This document shows positions 56,163 through 64,000 of a stretch of 64,000 bases of DNA, piece by piece. The notes below the pieces were generated by a model that was not told the DNA's origin, did not search any database, and saw nothing but the letters and a program-made list of their open reading frames with translations. Both the position numbers and the translations under genes were made by a program. This stretch comes from JASHPR01 sp963844655 (GTDB lineage: Bacteria; Actinomycetota; Actinomycetes; Streptosporangiales; Streptosporangiaceae): NCBI GenBank assembly GCA_963844655.1, contig CAWJPA010000004.1:558001-622000 (forward strand). Reading direction: 5' to 3'. The number at the start of each line of letters is the position of its first letter. Within the stretch, counting starts at the first letter, position 1.

Positions 56163-57076
56163 GAGGACTCATCCTGCCACGTCCCGGCCACGGGGCTGAG
56201 CGTGCCGTAGTTCTGGTTCAGGTGCTGCCGCCAGGCCCGGACGGCCGGGCCCGGGGTCCGGCCCCGCACCCCGATCACGCCGATGGGCGGATGCTCGGGC
56301 GCGGGCCGCAGCCGGTGCGCCTGGACCGCGGGGCCGGGCGCGCGGATCGCCGACTCGGCGAGCAGCGCGACACCGAGGCCGGCGGCGACGAGCGCCCGGA
56401 CGCTGGCCGCGCTGTAGGTCTCGAACTCGATGCGCGGCGTGAAGCCCGCGGCCCGGGCCGCCTCGGCCAGGATCGCGTGCAGGCCGCTGCCGGACGGCAG
56501 GCACACGAACGGCTCACCGGCGAACGCGGCCAGCGTCGGCGACGCGGGGGCCGGACGGCCGGGCGGCGTCACCAGCAGCAGGTGCTCGGGGACCAGCACC
56601 CGCGCGGCGAAGCGGCCGGGCAGATCGTCGTGGACCGGCCCGAGCACCACGTCGATGGCGCCGGAGTCCAGGTCACCGAGCAGCCTGGCGATGAGACCGG
56701 TGCGGAGGGTTAGCGTAACGCCCGGGTATCGACTGTGGAACCCGGCGAGGGAGCGCGGCAGGTCGATCGACCCCAGCACCTGCGTGGCCCCGATGCGGAT
56801 GTGGCCGCGCACCACCGCGTCCAGCTCGGCCAGGTCGGCGCGGGCGCCGTCGAGCTGGTCCAGGATGGCCGCGGTGCGGGCCAGGAACAGCTCTCCCGCG
56901 TGGGTGAGGGCGACGCGGCGGGTGGTGCGCTCGAGCAGCGGGGTGCCGAGCTCCGCCTCCAGCCGCCGGATCTGCGCGGACACCGCGGGCTGGGCGATGC
57001 GCAGCTGCTCGGCGGCCCGGCTGAACCCGCCGCACCGCGCGACCGCCTCGAAGTAGACGAGCTGCCGCAGCTCCAC
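56159..57076 (-). CDS. LysR-family transcriptional regulator
   Basis: 305 residues. N-terminal winged helix MELRQLVYFEAVARCGGFSR with QPAVSAQIRRLEAELGTPLL; C-terminal periplasmic-binding-like effector domain. GTG start at 57076. Divergent from the aldo/keto reductase gene (79-nt gap), the classical arrangement for a regulator of its neighbour. It overlaps murB by 4 nt downstream, so it may be co-transcribed with murB. Confidence 0.9.
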   Translation of the reverse strand: MELRQLVYFEAVARCGGFSRAAEQLRIAQPAVSAQIRRLEAELGTPLLERTTRRVALTHAGELFLARTAAILDQLDGARADLAELDAVVRGHIRIGATQVLGSIDLPRSLAGFHSRYPGVTLTLRTGLIARLLGDLDSGAIDVVLGPVHDDLPGRFAARVLVPEHLLLVTPPGRPAPASPTLAAFAGEPFVCLPSGSGLHAILAEAARAAGFTPRIEFETYSAASVRALVAAGLGVALLAESAIRAPGPAVQAHRLRPAPEHPPIGVIGVRGRTPGPAVRAWRQHLNQNYGTLSPVAGTWQDESS

Positions 57077-57097
57077 GGCATTAATAATGATCCGCTC

Positions 57098-57116
57098 TAA
57101 GTGCTAGCGCAAACTT
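57098..57116. promoter_or_regulatory. Possible LysR binding site
   Basis: AAGT (57099-57102) and ACTT (57113-57116) flank a GC dyad with TGC/GCA (57102-57104/57109-57111), giving T-N11-A-type symmetry in the gap between the LysR and reductase genes. Assigned by position and symmetry only. Confidence 0.35.
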
Positions 57117-57155
57117 GTCTTGGACTTATGGGTGGTCGGCCGGCAGGCTGGGTTC

Positions 57156-58136
57156 ATGGAGCAACGAATTCTCGGCCGCGGGGGGCCCGCGACGTCCGCG
57201 GTCGGCCTCGGCTGCATGGGACTGTCCCAGGGCTACGGGCCAGCCGATGATGACGAGTCGGTCCGGCTGATCCGCCGGGCGCTGGACCTCGGCGTCACGA
57301 TGCTGGACACCGCGATGAGCTACGGCCAGGGACACAACGAGCGGCTGATCGCCCGGGCCCTGGCGGGCAAGCGCGGGCGGGCCATGGTGGCCACCAAGTT
57401 CGGCATCGTCCGCGACGATCGGGGCGTCCGGGTGGACGGCCGTCCCGAGCACGTCCGCGGCTACTGCGAGGCGTCGCTGGCCCGGCTCGGGCAGGACGTC
57501 ATCGACGTGTTCTACCTGCATCGCGTCGATCCGGACGTGCCGCTGGCCGAGACGGTCGGGGCCATGGCCGAGCTCGTCAGCGACGGCAAGGTCAGGCACA
57601 TCGGGCTGTCCGAGGCCACCGCGGGCCAGCTCGAGCAGGCCGCTGCCGTGCACCCGGTCGCCGCGGTGCAGTTCGAGTGGTCGCTGCTGTGGCGTGACCC
57701 GGAGCACGACATCGTGCCCGCGGCGCGGCGCCTGGGCATCGGGATGGTGACCTACAGCCCGCTCGGCCGCGGCCTGCTCACCTCGACGCTGACCGGTGCG
57801 GACATCGACACCAGTGATTTCCGCCGCAGCGACCCGCGGTTCCACGGCGCCGATCTGGACCGCAACCTGCGGCAGGTGGGGGCGCTGCGGGACATCGCCG
57901 CCGGGCTGGGGATCACACCGGGCCAGCTGGCGCTGGCCTGGCTGCTCGCCCAGGGCCCTGACGTGGTGCCGATCCCCGGCACCCGCCATCAGGACCGGCT
58001 GGCGGAGAACGTCGCGGCTGCGCAGGTGCGGCTCAGCGAGGATGACCTGCGGCGGCTCGAGGAAGCGGTGCCGCGTTCGGCCTGGTCGGGTGACCGGCGC
58101 TCGTTCGCGGTGCCCGTGACCACGCGGGCGGACTAG
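57156..58136 (+). CDS. Aldo/keto reductase
   Basis: 326-residue NADPH-dependent oxidoreductase, (beta/alpha)8 barrel. Start ATG 57156 (MEQRILGRGGPATSAVGLGC); a GTG/ATG further upstream adds unconserved residues. Catalytic tetrad: Asp and Tyr in MLDTAMSYGQGHNE, Lys in MVATKFG, His in VFYLHRVD. Cofactor region PIPGTRHQDRLAENV. It resembles the YakC/Tas group acting on small aldehydes; substrate unknown. Likely controlled by the divergent LysR gene. Its stop shares CTAG with hadB. Confidence 0.9.
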   Translation: MEQRILGRGGPATSAVGLGCMGLSQGYGPADDDESVRLIRRALDLGVTMLDTAMSYGQGHNERLIARALAGKRGRAMVATKFGIVRDDRGVRVDGRPEHVRGYCEASLARLGQDVIDVFYLHRVDPDVPLAETVGAMAELVSDGKVRHIGLSEATAGQLEQAAAVHPVAAVQFEWSLLWRDPEHDIVPAARRLGIGMVTYSPLGRGLLTSTLTGADIDTSDFRRSDPRFHGADLDRNLRQVGALRDIAAGLGITPGQLALAWLLAQGPDVVPIPGTRHQDRLAENVAAAQVRLSEDDLRRLEEAVPRSAWSGDRRSFAVPVTTRAD

Positions 58137-58579
58137 CCGGGCAGCCGCACCACGGCGCGGGCGCGGGTAAGCACCTTGACGCCGGCCGACCTCGCGGTGA
58201 GGGCCAGCACCACCAGGCGGTCGTCGAGCTTCTCCTCGATCACGCCGCTGATCTCGATGGTCGCGCCGATGTCGTCGTCGGGGACGACCACCATCGAGGA
58301 GAACCTGACGCCGAAGTCCACCACGGCCGCCCCGGGCCCGGCCCAGTCGGTGACGTAGCGCCCGGCCTGCGCCATCGTGAACATGCCGTGTGCGATCACG
58401 TCCGGCAGCCCGACCGACTTCGCGATCCGCTCGTTCCAGTGGATCACGTTGAAGTCTCCGGACGCGCCGCAGTACTTCACCAGCGAGAGCCGGGTGACCG
58501 GGTAGCTGGCCTGCGGGAGCTCGGTGCCCGGCGTGACGTCGTCGTAGCTGACCGGCGCGCCCGGCCCGGGCGCGCTCAC
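58133..58579 (-). CDS. hadB: (3R)-hydroxyacyl-ACP dehydratase subunit HadB-type (MaoC fold)
   Basis: 148 residues. Start GTG 58579 with GTGA overlap on the hadA stop. Hot-dog fold with the catalytic Asp and His in GASGDFNVIHWNE, and the helix continuing VGLPDVIAHGMFTMAQAGRY, very close to the mycobacterial HadB pattern. Pairs with HadA to dehydrate 3-hydroxyacyl-ACP in type II fatty acid synthesis. Operon with hadA and rpmG, as in other actinobacteria. Confidence 0.88.
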   Translation of the reverse strand: MSAPGPGAPVSYDDVTPGTELPQASYPVTRLSLVKYCGASGDFNVIHWNERIAKSVGLPDVIAHGMFTMAQAGRYVTDWAGPGAAVVDFGVRFSSMVVVPDDDIGATIEISGVIEEKLDDRLVVLALTARSAGVKVLTRARAVVRLPG

Positions 58580-59025
58580 GCGGCACTCCCCCGTTCGGCG
58601 ATCGTCGAGTGCGCGGTGCACACGAGCTCACCCGCGGTCGTGCGGATCTCGGTCTCGGTGGTGAGCAGCGTGGTGCGGCCGGCCTCGCGGATGGTCGTGA
58701 TCGTGGTCTGGGCCGTGACCACGTCGCCGGCCTGGAGCTGGCGGGTGTAGGCGAACCGCTGCTCGCCGTGCACGACCATCGCGTAGTTGAGGCCGAGCCC
58801 CGGATCGGCCAGGGCGACGCTGCTGCCCGCCATGCTGATCACGATCGCGAACGTGGGCGGCGCGATCACGTCAGGGAACCCGGCGGCCTGAGCGGCGGCC
58901 CGGTCGCGGTAGACGGGGTTCTGGTCGCCGATCGCGTGCGCGAACTCCGCGATCTTTACCCGGCTGACCTCATACGGCTCGCCCGGCCCGAACTTACGGC
59001 CTGCGTAGTCGCGGTTGATGGCCAT
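58576..59025 (-). CDS. hadA: (3R)-hydroxyacyl-ACP dehydratase subunit HadA-type (MaoC N-terminal fold)
   Basis: 149 residues. Start ATG 59025 (MAINRDYAGRKFGPGEPYEV). Substrate-binding subunit: the active-site position corresponding to the HadB His is Tyr (GDQNPVYRD), as expected for the non-catalytic partner. FPDVIAPPTFAIVISMAGSS is the conserved fatty-acyl channel region. It lies 74 nt after rpmG; the neighbouring hadB overlaps by 4 nt. Confidence 0.87.
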   Translation of the reverse strand: MAINRDYAGRKFGPGEPYEVSRVKIAEFAHAIGDQNPVYRDRAAAQAAGFPDVIAPPTFAIVISMAGSSVALADPGLGLNYAMVVHGEQRFAYTRQLQAGDVVTAQTTITTIREAGRTTLLTTETEIRTTAGELVCTAHSTIAERGSAA

Positions 59026-59099
59026 GGCACTCCCGACCTCGCGGCGATCACGTGCTGACTGGGCCCGAGGGCCGGGCGGCGCGGGTGCGCCGGCGGTGA

Positions 59100-59264
59100 C
59101 TAGCGCGTCTCGCGGTGCGGCTGGTGGCAGCGGCAGTTCGGGCAGTACTTCTTCAGCTCGAGCCGGTCGGGGTCGTTGCGCCGGTTCTTGCGGGTGATGT
59201 AGTTGCGGTGCTTGCACTCCTGGCAGGCCAGCGTGATCTTAGGCCTGACGTCTGTCGCAGCCAC
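59100..59264 (-). CDS. rpmG: 50S ribosomal protein L33 (zinc-binding form)
   Basis: 54 residues, start GTG 59264 with GGGAG and AAAGG upstream. Translation begins VAATDVRPKITLACQECKHR and ends CPNCRCHQPHRETR; two Cys-x2-Cys pairs make it the C+ (zinc) form. Classical position upstream of hadAB and next to a tRNA gene. Confidence 0.95.
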   Translation of the reverse strand: MAATDVRPKITLACQECKHRNYITRKNRRNDPDRLELKKYCPNCRCHQPHRETR

Positions 59265-59370
59265 GAAGGCGCGCCTTTCTCCCGTAACGGATACCTAGCC
59301 AGCTCGCGGACACCCCGTGTGTCCCGCGGGTCGCTGCCCCACAGGATAGCTTCCCGCGCCGTCGGCGAGT

Positions 59371-59447
59371 TGGTAGCGGAGGCCGGACTTGAACCGGCGA
59401 CACAGCGATTATGAGCCGCTTGCTCTGCCTGACTGAGCTACTCCGCC
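59371..59447 (-). tRNA. tRNA-Met (anticodon CAU, elongator type)
   Basis: 77 nt with encoded CCA (59371-59373). Acceptor GGCGGAG/CTCCGCT (G1-U72), D-arm TAGCTCAGTCAGGCAGAG, anticodon loop CTCATAA, T-arm GCCGGTTCAAGTCCGGC. It lacks the initiator's 1-72 mismatch and GGG/CCC anticodon stem. A lysidine-modified tRNA-Ile2 also has CAU; the body resembles actinobacterial tRNA-Met. Confidence 0.9.
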
Positions 59448-59652
59448 AGACCAGCCATCCGCCGCCCTGTGATCAGCGCGCGGCACGGCCGGAATGTTCC
59501 CGGCGAGCGCCGGGACCCCCATAGCTTACCGGGAGTCCGCCCGGATGGCGGACACCACCCATTTACGAGCCTTCCGGAGCAGAAAGATGCCGCAGCCGGC
59601 CGGGGCCTGAGGCGCTGCAGCGGCGATCAGGCGATCTGGAAAGATCGGGAGC

Positions 59653-61758
59653 ATGACCGCCGAGAAAATCAGCTTCCCCCGCCAGGACGCCCGCACGATC
59701 GCGTTCACGCTGGGCGTTCCGCACGCCTTCGCCATTGCCCCGGACGGCAGCCGCATCGCGTTCCTGCGGGCCCGGTCGGGCAGCGACCGGGACACCGGCC
59801 TGTGGGTGCGCGACGTCGCCGCCGGCACCGACCGCCTGGTGGCCGACGCGCAGGAGCTGCTGGCCGGCGGCGAGGAGAACCTGCCCCCGGAGGAGCGGGC
59901 GCGCCGCGAGCGGGCCAGGCAGGCCGCGGCCGGCGTGGTGGCCTTCGACGCCGACAAGGACGTGCGGATCGTGGCGTTCGCCCTGTCCGGGCGGCTGTTC
60001 GTGGCCGACCTGGAAGCCGGCCCGGGGAACGGCTCGGTGCGCGAGCTGGTTGTGGCTGGCCCGGTGCTCGACCCGCGCCCGGACCCGACGGGGACGCACA
60101 TCGCGTACGTGGCCGACGGCGCGCTGCGCGTGGTGTCGGCCGACGGCGCCGGGGACCGGGCGCTGGCCGCGCCGGAGGGCGAGAACGTGACCTACGGCCT
60201 GGCCGAGTTCGTGGCCGCCGAGGAGATGTCGCGGACCCAGGGATTCTGGTGGTCACCGGACGGGCAGCGGCTGCTGGTGGAGCGGGTGGACACCACGCCG
60301 GTCGCCCGCTGGTTCATCGCGGACCCGGCCAACCCGGACCGGCCGCCGGCCGAGGTCGCTTACCCCGCGGCAGGCACGGCGAACGCCGACGTCAGCGTCG
60401 TCCTGGCCGGGCTGGACGGCACGCTCACGCCGGTGACGTGGGACTCCGCGGCGTCGCCGTACCTGATCAGCGCGCACTGGTCCCGCAGCGGCCCGGCGCT
60501 GCTGCGGGTGTGCTCCCGTGATCAGCGCACGATGCGGGTGCTGACGGTGGCCGACGACGGCGCGACGGAGGCGATCTGCGAGGACACCGACCCGCACTGG
60601 GTCGACGTGGTCCCGGGCACGCCCGCGTGGACCGACGCCGGCCAGCTGGTCCGGGTGGTGCCCAGGGACGGTGCGTACCGGCTGATGATCGGCGATGAGC
60701 CGGTCACCCCGGACGGGCTGAACGTCGCCGACATCCTGGAGGTCGGCACGGACGTGCTGTTCACCGCCAAGGGCGAGGACCCGGCCGAACTGCAGCTCTA
60801 TGCGGGCGGCCCGGACGGCGTCACCCGGCTCAGCGCCGAGCCCGGCATCCACGTGGCGTCCAGGGGCGGGGACGTGCTGGTCACGTCGTCCCGGTCGCTG
60901 GACTGGTTCGGGACGCGGGTGCGGGTCAGGCGCGGCGGCGAGGAGACCGGGGAGATCGCCTCGCTCGCCGAGACCCCGGTGCTCACTCCTGAGGTGACGT
61001 TCTTCACCGCCGGGCCGCACCAGCTCCGGTGCGCCCTGCTGCTGCCGCGCGGGCACCAGCCGGGCTCGGCGCAGCTGCCGGTGCTGTGCGACCCCTACGG
61101 CGGGCCGGCCGCGCAGCGGGTGGTCGCGGCCCGCAACGCGTACCTGGCCTCGCAGTGGTTCGCCGACCAGGGCTTCGCCGTGCTGATCGCCGACGGCCGC
61201 GGCACGCCGGGGCGGGGGCCCGACTGGGACCGGCTGATCCAGTATGACGAGGCCACGCCGAACCTCGAGGACCAGGTGGAGGCGCTGCAGGCGGCGGCCG
61301 CGGCCCACCCCGACCTGGACCTGTCCCGGGTCGGGATCCGGGGCTGGTCACACGGCGGCTACCTGGCCGCGCTCGCGGTGCTGCGCCGGCCTGACGTGTT
61401 CCACGCCGCGGTGGCGGGGGCGCCGGTGACCGACATGCACCTGTACGACACCTTCTACAACGAGCGCTACCTGGGCCACCCGGACGAGCACCCCGAGGCT
61501 TACGCCCACAATTCGCTGCTCGCGGACGCACCGCACCTGGAGCGCCCGCTGATGCTCATCCACGGCCTGGTCGACGACAACGTCGTGGTGGCGCACACGC
61601 TGCGGATGTCCTCGGCGCTGCTGGCCGCGGGCAAGCCGCACACGGTGCTGCCGCTCTCCGGCGTCACCCACATGGCCAGGCAGGAAGAGGTCGCCGAGAA
61701 CCTGATGCTGCTGCAGGTCGACTTCCTCAAGAACGCGCTGGGCATCAAGCCTGTCTAG
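59653..61758 (+). CDS. S9 family prolyl oligopeptidase / dipeptidyl peptidase IV-like
   Basis: 701 residues. N-terminal beta-propeller of about 430 residues (DPP IV type, with the Glu pair in FVAAEEMSRTQGFWWS that binds the substrate N-terminus). C-terminal alpha/beta hydrolase with Ser566 (GWSHGGY), Asp641/642 (GLVDDNV) and His673 (GVTHMA). No signal peptide, so probably cytosolic peptide turnover. ATG at 59653. It ends convergently with the permease gene, sharing CTAG. Confidence 0.93.
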   Translation: MTAEKISFPRQDARTIAFTLGVPHAFAIAPDGSRIAFLRARSGSDRDTGLWVRDVAAGTDRLVADAQELLAGGEENLPPEERARRERARQAAAGVVAFDADKDVRIVAFALSGRLFVADLEAGPGNGSVRELVVAGPVLDPRPDPTGTHIAYVADGALRVVSADGAGDRALAAPEGENVTYGLAEFVAAEEMSRTQGFWWSPDGQRLLVERVDTTPVARWFIADPANPDRPPAEVAYPAAGTANADVSVVLAGLDGTLTPVTWDSAASPYLISAHWSRSGPALLRVCSRDQRTMRVLTVADDGATEAICEDTDPHWVDVVPGTPAWTDAGQLVRVVPRDGAYRLMIGDEPVTPDGLNVADILEVGTDVLFTAKGEDPAELQLYAGGPDGVTRLSAEPGIHVASRGGDVLVTSSRSLDWFGTRVRVRRGGEETGEIASLAETPVLTPEVTFFTAGPHQLRCALLLPRGHQPGSAQLPVLCDPYGGPAAQRVVAARNAYLASQWFADQGFAVLIADGRGTPGRGPDWDRLIQYDEATPNLEDQVEALQAAAAAHPDLDLSRVGIRGWSHGGYLAALAVLRRPDVFHAAVAGAPVTDMHLYDTFYNERYLGHPDEHPEAYAHNSLLADAPHLERPLMLIHGLVDDNVVVAHTLRMSSALLAAGKPHTVLPLSGVTHMARQEEVAENLMLLQVDFLKNALGIKPV

Positions 61759-63632
61759 GCCGCTTCGGCCGCGAGCACCTCGGCCACCGGGCGGCGGGCG
61801 CCGATCCGGGCCGGGATAGCGCTCAGCACGCCCACCGCGGCCACGATGCCCACAACCGCGGCGGCCAGCCACCACACCGGCAGGACGACCAGCCCGACCC
61901 CGCGGGCTGCGGCCGCGAACAGCCCTAGGCCCAGCGGGACGCCGGCCAGCACGCCCGGCGCGGCCGGCAGCATCTGCGCCGTCGCTATCCCGGCGCTGAC
62001 CTGGCGTGGGGTCGCGCCGAGCGCCCGCGCCAGCGCGGACGCGGATCTGGCGTCCAGCACGGTCGCCCAGGCCGCGCAGGCCGCGTTGAGCACCGTGAGC
62101 GCGACCAGCACCGCGGTGAGCACCGTCAGCATCTGCTCGTCCCTGCTGATCACTGGATTGCCCAGCCCGCCGGACAGGCCGGACGTTCTCAGGTGCACGG
62201 TGGTGTGGAAGGCCAGCACGGCGACGATCCCGGTGGCGGTGACCGCGACGCTGGCCGCGCCCAGCAGCGCGGTGCGCGGCCTGCGGGCGACCAGCCGCAG
62301 GCCCAGCAGCAGCGGCACCGGCAGCCCGGCCGAGACCGCGATCAGCCTCGGCCGGCGCCGCGGTCGCCGGGCTGCATTGGCCAGCGCGCTGACCGTGCTG
62401 GTCCGGGCGGCGCGGATGGCGGGGACGAGCGTCGCGGCGAGCGCCACGCCCAGGGCCACGGCTATGACCAGGCCCGCATCGGACACGGTGAGCGAGGGCG
62501 CGCCGGGCGTACCGACGAGGGCGGCGCCGGGACTGGCGGCCAGCGGGGCGGTCAGCCACCCGATCGCCAGGCCGGCCAGCGCCGCCAGCAGGGCCAGAAC
62601 CAGGTTCTCGGCTAGCAGCACGACCGCGACCGTGCCCGGCGTGCCGCCCACCGCCTTGAGCAGGCCCACCCGCCGGGTGCGCTCCGCCATCCGGCCCCCG
62701 GCCAGCACGGCCACGCTCGCGATCGCCAGCAGGCCGGCCAGCCAGGCGCCGGGCGAGAGGACCTGCTGCTCGTCCTGCACCAGCAGGCCGGACGAGGCCT
62801 TGATGGCCTGCCACGGGATCAAAGTCGCCGTGCTGGCCTGCAGGGCCGGCGAGCCGGGGAGCTCGCCGTACTTGTTCGCGAAGGCCGGGGCCGTGGCCGG
62901 ATTCCTGAGCCTCAGGTTCAGGAAGTACGCCAGCGGCGCCTGCGCCGAGGAGAACGAGCGGGCCGCCGGCTCGGTGACCCAGGCGAACCCCACGTTGGCC
63001 GCCACCGACGCATGCCCGCTGTGGGTGAGGTCAAAAACGCAGCTTCCGCCGGGGTAATAGCACAGGTTCGGGTAGGGCAGCCCGGCGGCGGTGACCGCGA
63101 TCCCGGTCACCAGGTACGGCCGGCCGCCCAGCATGACCCGGTCGCCGACGCTGGCCCCGAGCGCCTCGGCGAACGTCCGCTCGAGCACCACGCCGCCGGG
63201 CCGCACCCAGGTGCCCGCCGTCACCTTGGGCTGGTCGATCGAGGCCTGCGCCTGAGACCGCCCCTCGACTTCCACCGGCGCCGCGAGGCCGCGGACCCGC
63301 ACGACGGCCGAGCCGACCGGGTAGGGCCCGCTGAAGCCGGTGACCCCGGGTGCGTGGATCAGCGTCCTGACCTGGGCCGCGGTCTGAACCTTGGTGCTAG
63401 GCGCCGGCCCGCCCGGCCCAGGGAACACGCGGCCCAACTGGGCCACCACATCCGGACCGCGGGTCACGGCCCGGGTCTGCAGATACGGCTGGCTGGTCAC
63501 GCCGTGCAGGACCAGGGCCAGGGTGAGCGTGGCGGTGGCGGCGGTGATCGCCAGCACCAGCAGTACGGCCGGGCCCGGCCGGCGCCAGAGGTCCCGGCCG
63601 ACCAGGCGGCCGGTGAGTCGGATCCTGCCCAT
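61755..63632 (-). CDS. ABC transporter permease, FtsX/MacB family
   Basis: 625 residues. N-terminal membrane helix (GPAVLLVLAITAATATLTLA), a long extracytoplasmic domain (residues ~45-290), three helices (ASVAVLAGGRMAERTRRVGL as the cytosolic coupling segment), and a second half with more helices, ending RRPVAEVLAAEAA. The two-FtsX-unit layout suits lipoprotein, peptide or drug efflux modules. The upstream ATPase gene ends 4 nt before it (63637), so they form one operon. Substrate unknown. Confidence 0.88.
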   Translation of the reverse strand: MGRIRLTGRLVGRDLWRRPGPAVLLVLAITAATATLTLALVLHGVTSQPYLQTRAVTRGPDVVAQLGRVFPGPGGPAPSTKVQTAAQVRTLIHAPGVTGFSGPYPVGSAVVRVRGLAAPVEVEGRSQAQASIDQPKVTAGTWVRPGGVVLERTFAEALGASVGDRVMLGGRPYLVTGIAVTAAGLPYPNLCYYPGGSCVFDLTHSGHASVAANVGFAWVTEPAARSFSSAQAPLAYFLNLRLRNPATAPAFANKYGELPGSPALQASTATLIPWQAIKASSGLLVQDEQQVLSPGAWLAGLLAIASVAVLAGGRMAERTRRVGLLKAVGGTPGTVAVVLLAENLVLALLAALAGLAIGWLTAPLAASPGAALVGTPGAPSLTVSDAGLVIAVALGVALAATLVPAIRAARTSTVSALANAARRPRRRPRLIAVSAGLPVPLLLGLRLVARRPRTALLGAASVAVTATGIVAVLAFHTTVHLRTSGLSGGLGNPVISRDEQMLTVLTAVLVALTVLNAACAAWATVLDARSASALARALGATPRQVSAGIATAQMLPAAPGVLAGVPLGLGLFAAAARGVGLVVLPVWWLAAAVVGIVAAVGVLSAIPARIGARRPVAEVLAAEAA

Positions 63633-63636
63633 GACG

Positions 63637-64000
63637 TCAGCCCTCCAGCCCAGTCAGCCCGGCTAGGGCCCCGAGGCTCCCGGTGCTGCCGCCGGTCAGT
63701 CTGGTCTCGTCCCGCAGGGTCCCGTCGCGCATGGAGATCAGCCGGTCGGCGGTGGCCGCGATCCGCGAGTCGTGGGTGACGATGACCAGCGTCTGCCCGG
63801 CCGTGTGCAGGTCCTCGAACAGCCGGAGCACGTCCATCGTGGCCTGGCTGTCCAGGTTGCCGGTCGGCTCGTCAGCCAGCACCACCTGCGGGTCACTGAC
63901 CAGCGCCCGGGCGATCGCCACCCGCTGGCGCTGGCCCCCGGACAGCGCCGACGGCAGGAACCTGGCCCGGTCGGCCATCCCGACCCGGTCCAGCAAGCCG
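63637..64000 (-). CDS. ABC transporter ATP-binding protein (LolD/MacB type), 5' end cut by window
   Basis: C-terminal 120 residues. Signature LSGGQRQRVAIARAL, Walker B VVLADEPTGNLD and the H-loop IVTHDSR are intact, typical of the LolD/MacB/FtsE ATPases that pair with FtsX-type permeases. The P-loop lies beyond the window edge. A non-conserved Gly/Leu-rich tail ends the protein just before the permease gene. Confidence 0.93.
   Translation of the reverse strand, partial: GLLDRVGMADRARFLPSALSGGQRQRVAIARALVSDPQVVLADEPTGNLDSQATMDVLRLFEDLHTAGQTLVIVTHDSRIAATADRLISMRDGTLRDETRLTGGSTGSLGALAGLTGLEG

Noticed and set aside
59371..59447. CAU tRNA as initiator tRNA-fMet
   Set aside because: It lacks the 1-72 mismatch and the three G-C pairs at the anticodon stem.

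Overview
The window is a stretch of a high-GC actinomycete chromosome. The order of the ribosomal-protein, RNA-polymerase and elongation-factor genes, the actinobacterial HadA/HadB-type dehydratases, a T7SS (ESX) locus of the mycobacterial type and sigma-70-like promoters all point to Actinomycetia. Codon use is strongly GC3-biased and GTG/TTG starts are common. The order cannot be fixed from this sequence; a Streptosporangiales-like lineage is my guess.

Layout: (1) 1-4.4 kb, leftward accessory housekeeping genes: pruA (cut by the window edge), a DUF6912-type protein, an orphan Vsr endonuclease, a HAD hydrolase and truA. (2) 4.45-39.7 kb, one almost continuous leftward block of the information-processing core. 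In transcription order it runs secE-nusG-rplK-rplA, rplJ-rplL, rpoB-rpoC, rpsL-rpsG-fusA-tuf, then the S10, spc and alpha clusters (rpsJ to rplQ, with secY-adk-map, a DUF1707 membrane protein, infA and rpmJ inside). Strong candidate promoters precede rplJ, rpoB, rpsL and infA. Long GC-rich hairpins follow rplA, rplL, rpoC and tuf. (3) 39.7-42.4 kb: tRNA-Trp(CCA), an aspartate aminotransferase gene with a frameshift near its 3' end, and an adenosine deaminase gene. (4) 42.4-53.8 kb: an ESX locus with a 466-aa Gly-rich substrate, a 168-aa unknown, two WXG100 proteins, eccB, eccD, a divergent eccC and convergent mycP. No eccA or eccE is seen. An orphan prepilin peptidase follows. (5) 55-59.5 kb: murB, a LysR regulator, an aldo/keto reductase, hadB, hadA, rpmG and tRNA-Met(CAU). 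(6) 59.6-64 kb: an S9 prolyl oligopeptidase and a leftward FtsX-type ABC permease plus ATPase cut by the right edge.

The most notable things are: drug-target proteins that naturally carry resistance-type residues (S12 Arg88; L11 Thr26 in E. coli numbering); two terminator hairpins (after tuf and after rplL) that share an identical 23-nt tip; repeat-built tails on several ribosomal proteins, including four perfect 18-bp copies in rplJ; hairpin arrays in gaps inside the ribosomal operons; a truA frame without any standard start codon downstream of rplQ; and a compact ESX locus with unusual partner proteins. No CRISPR array, insertion sequence or prophage was seen.
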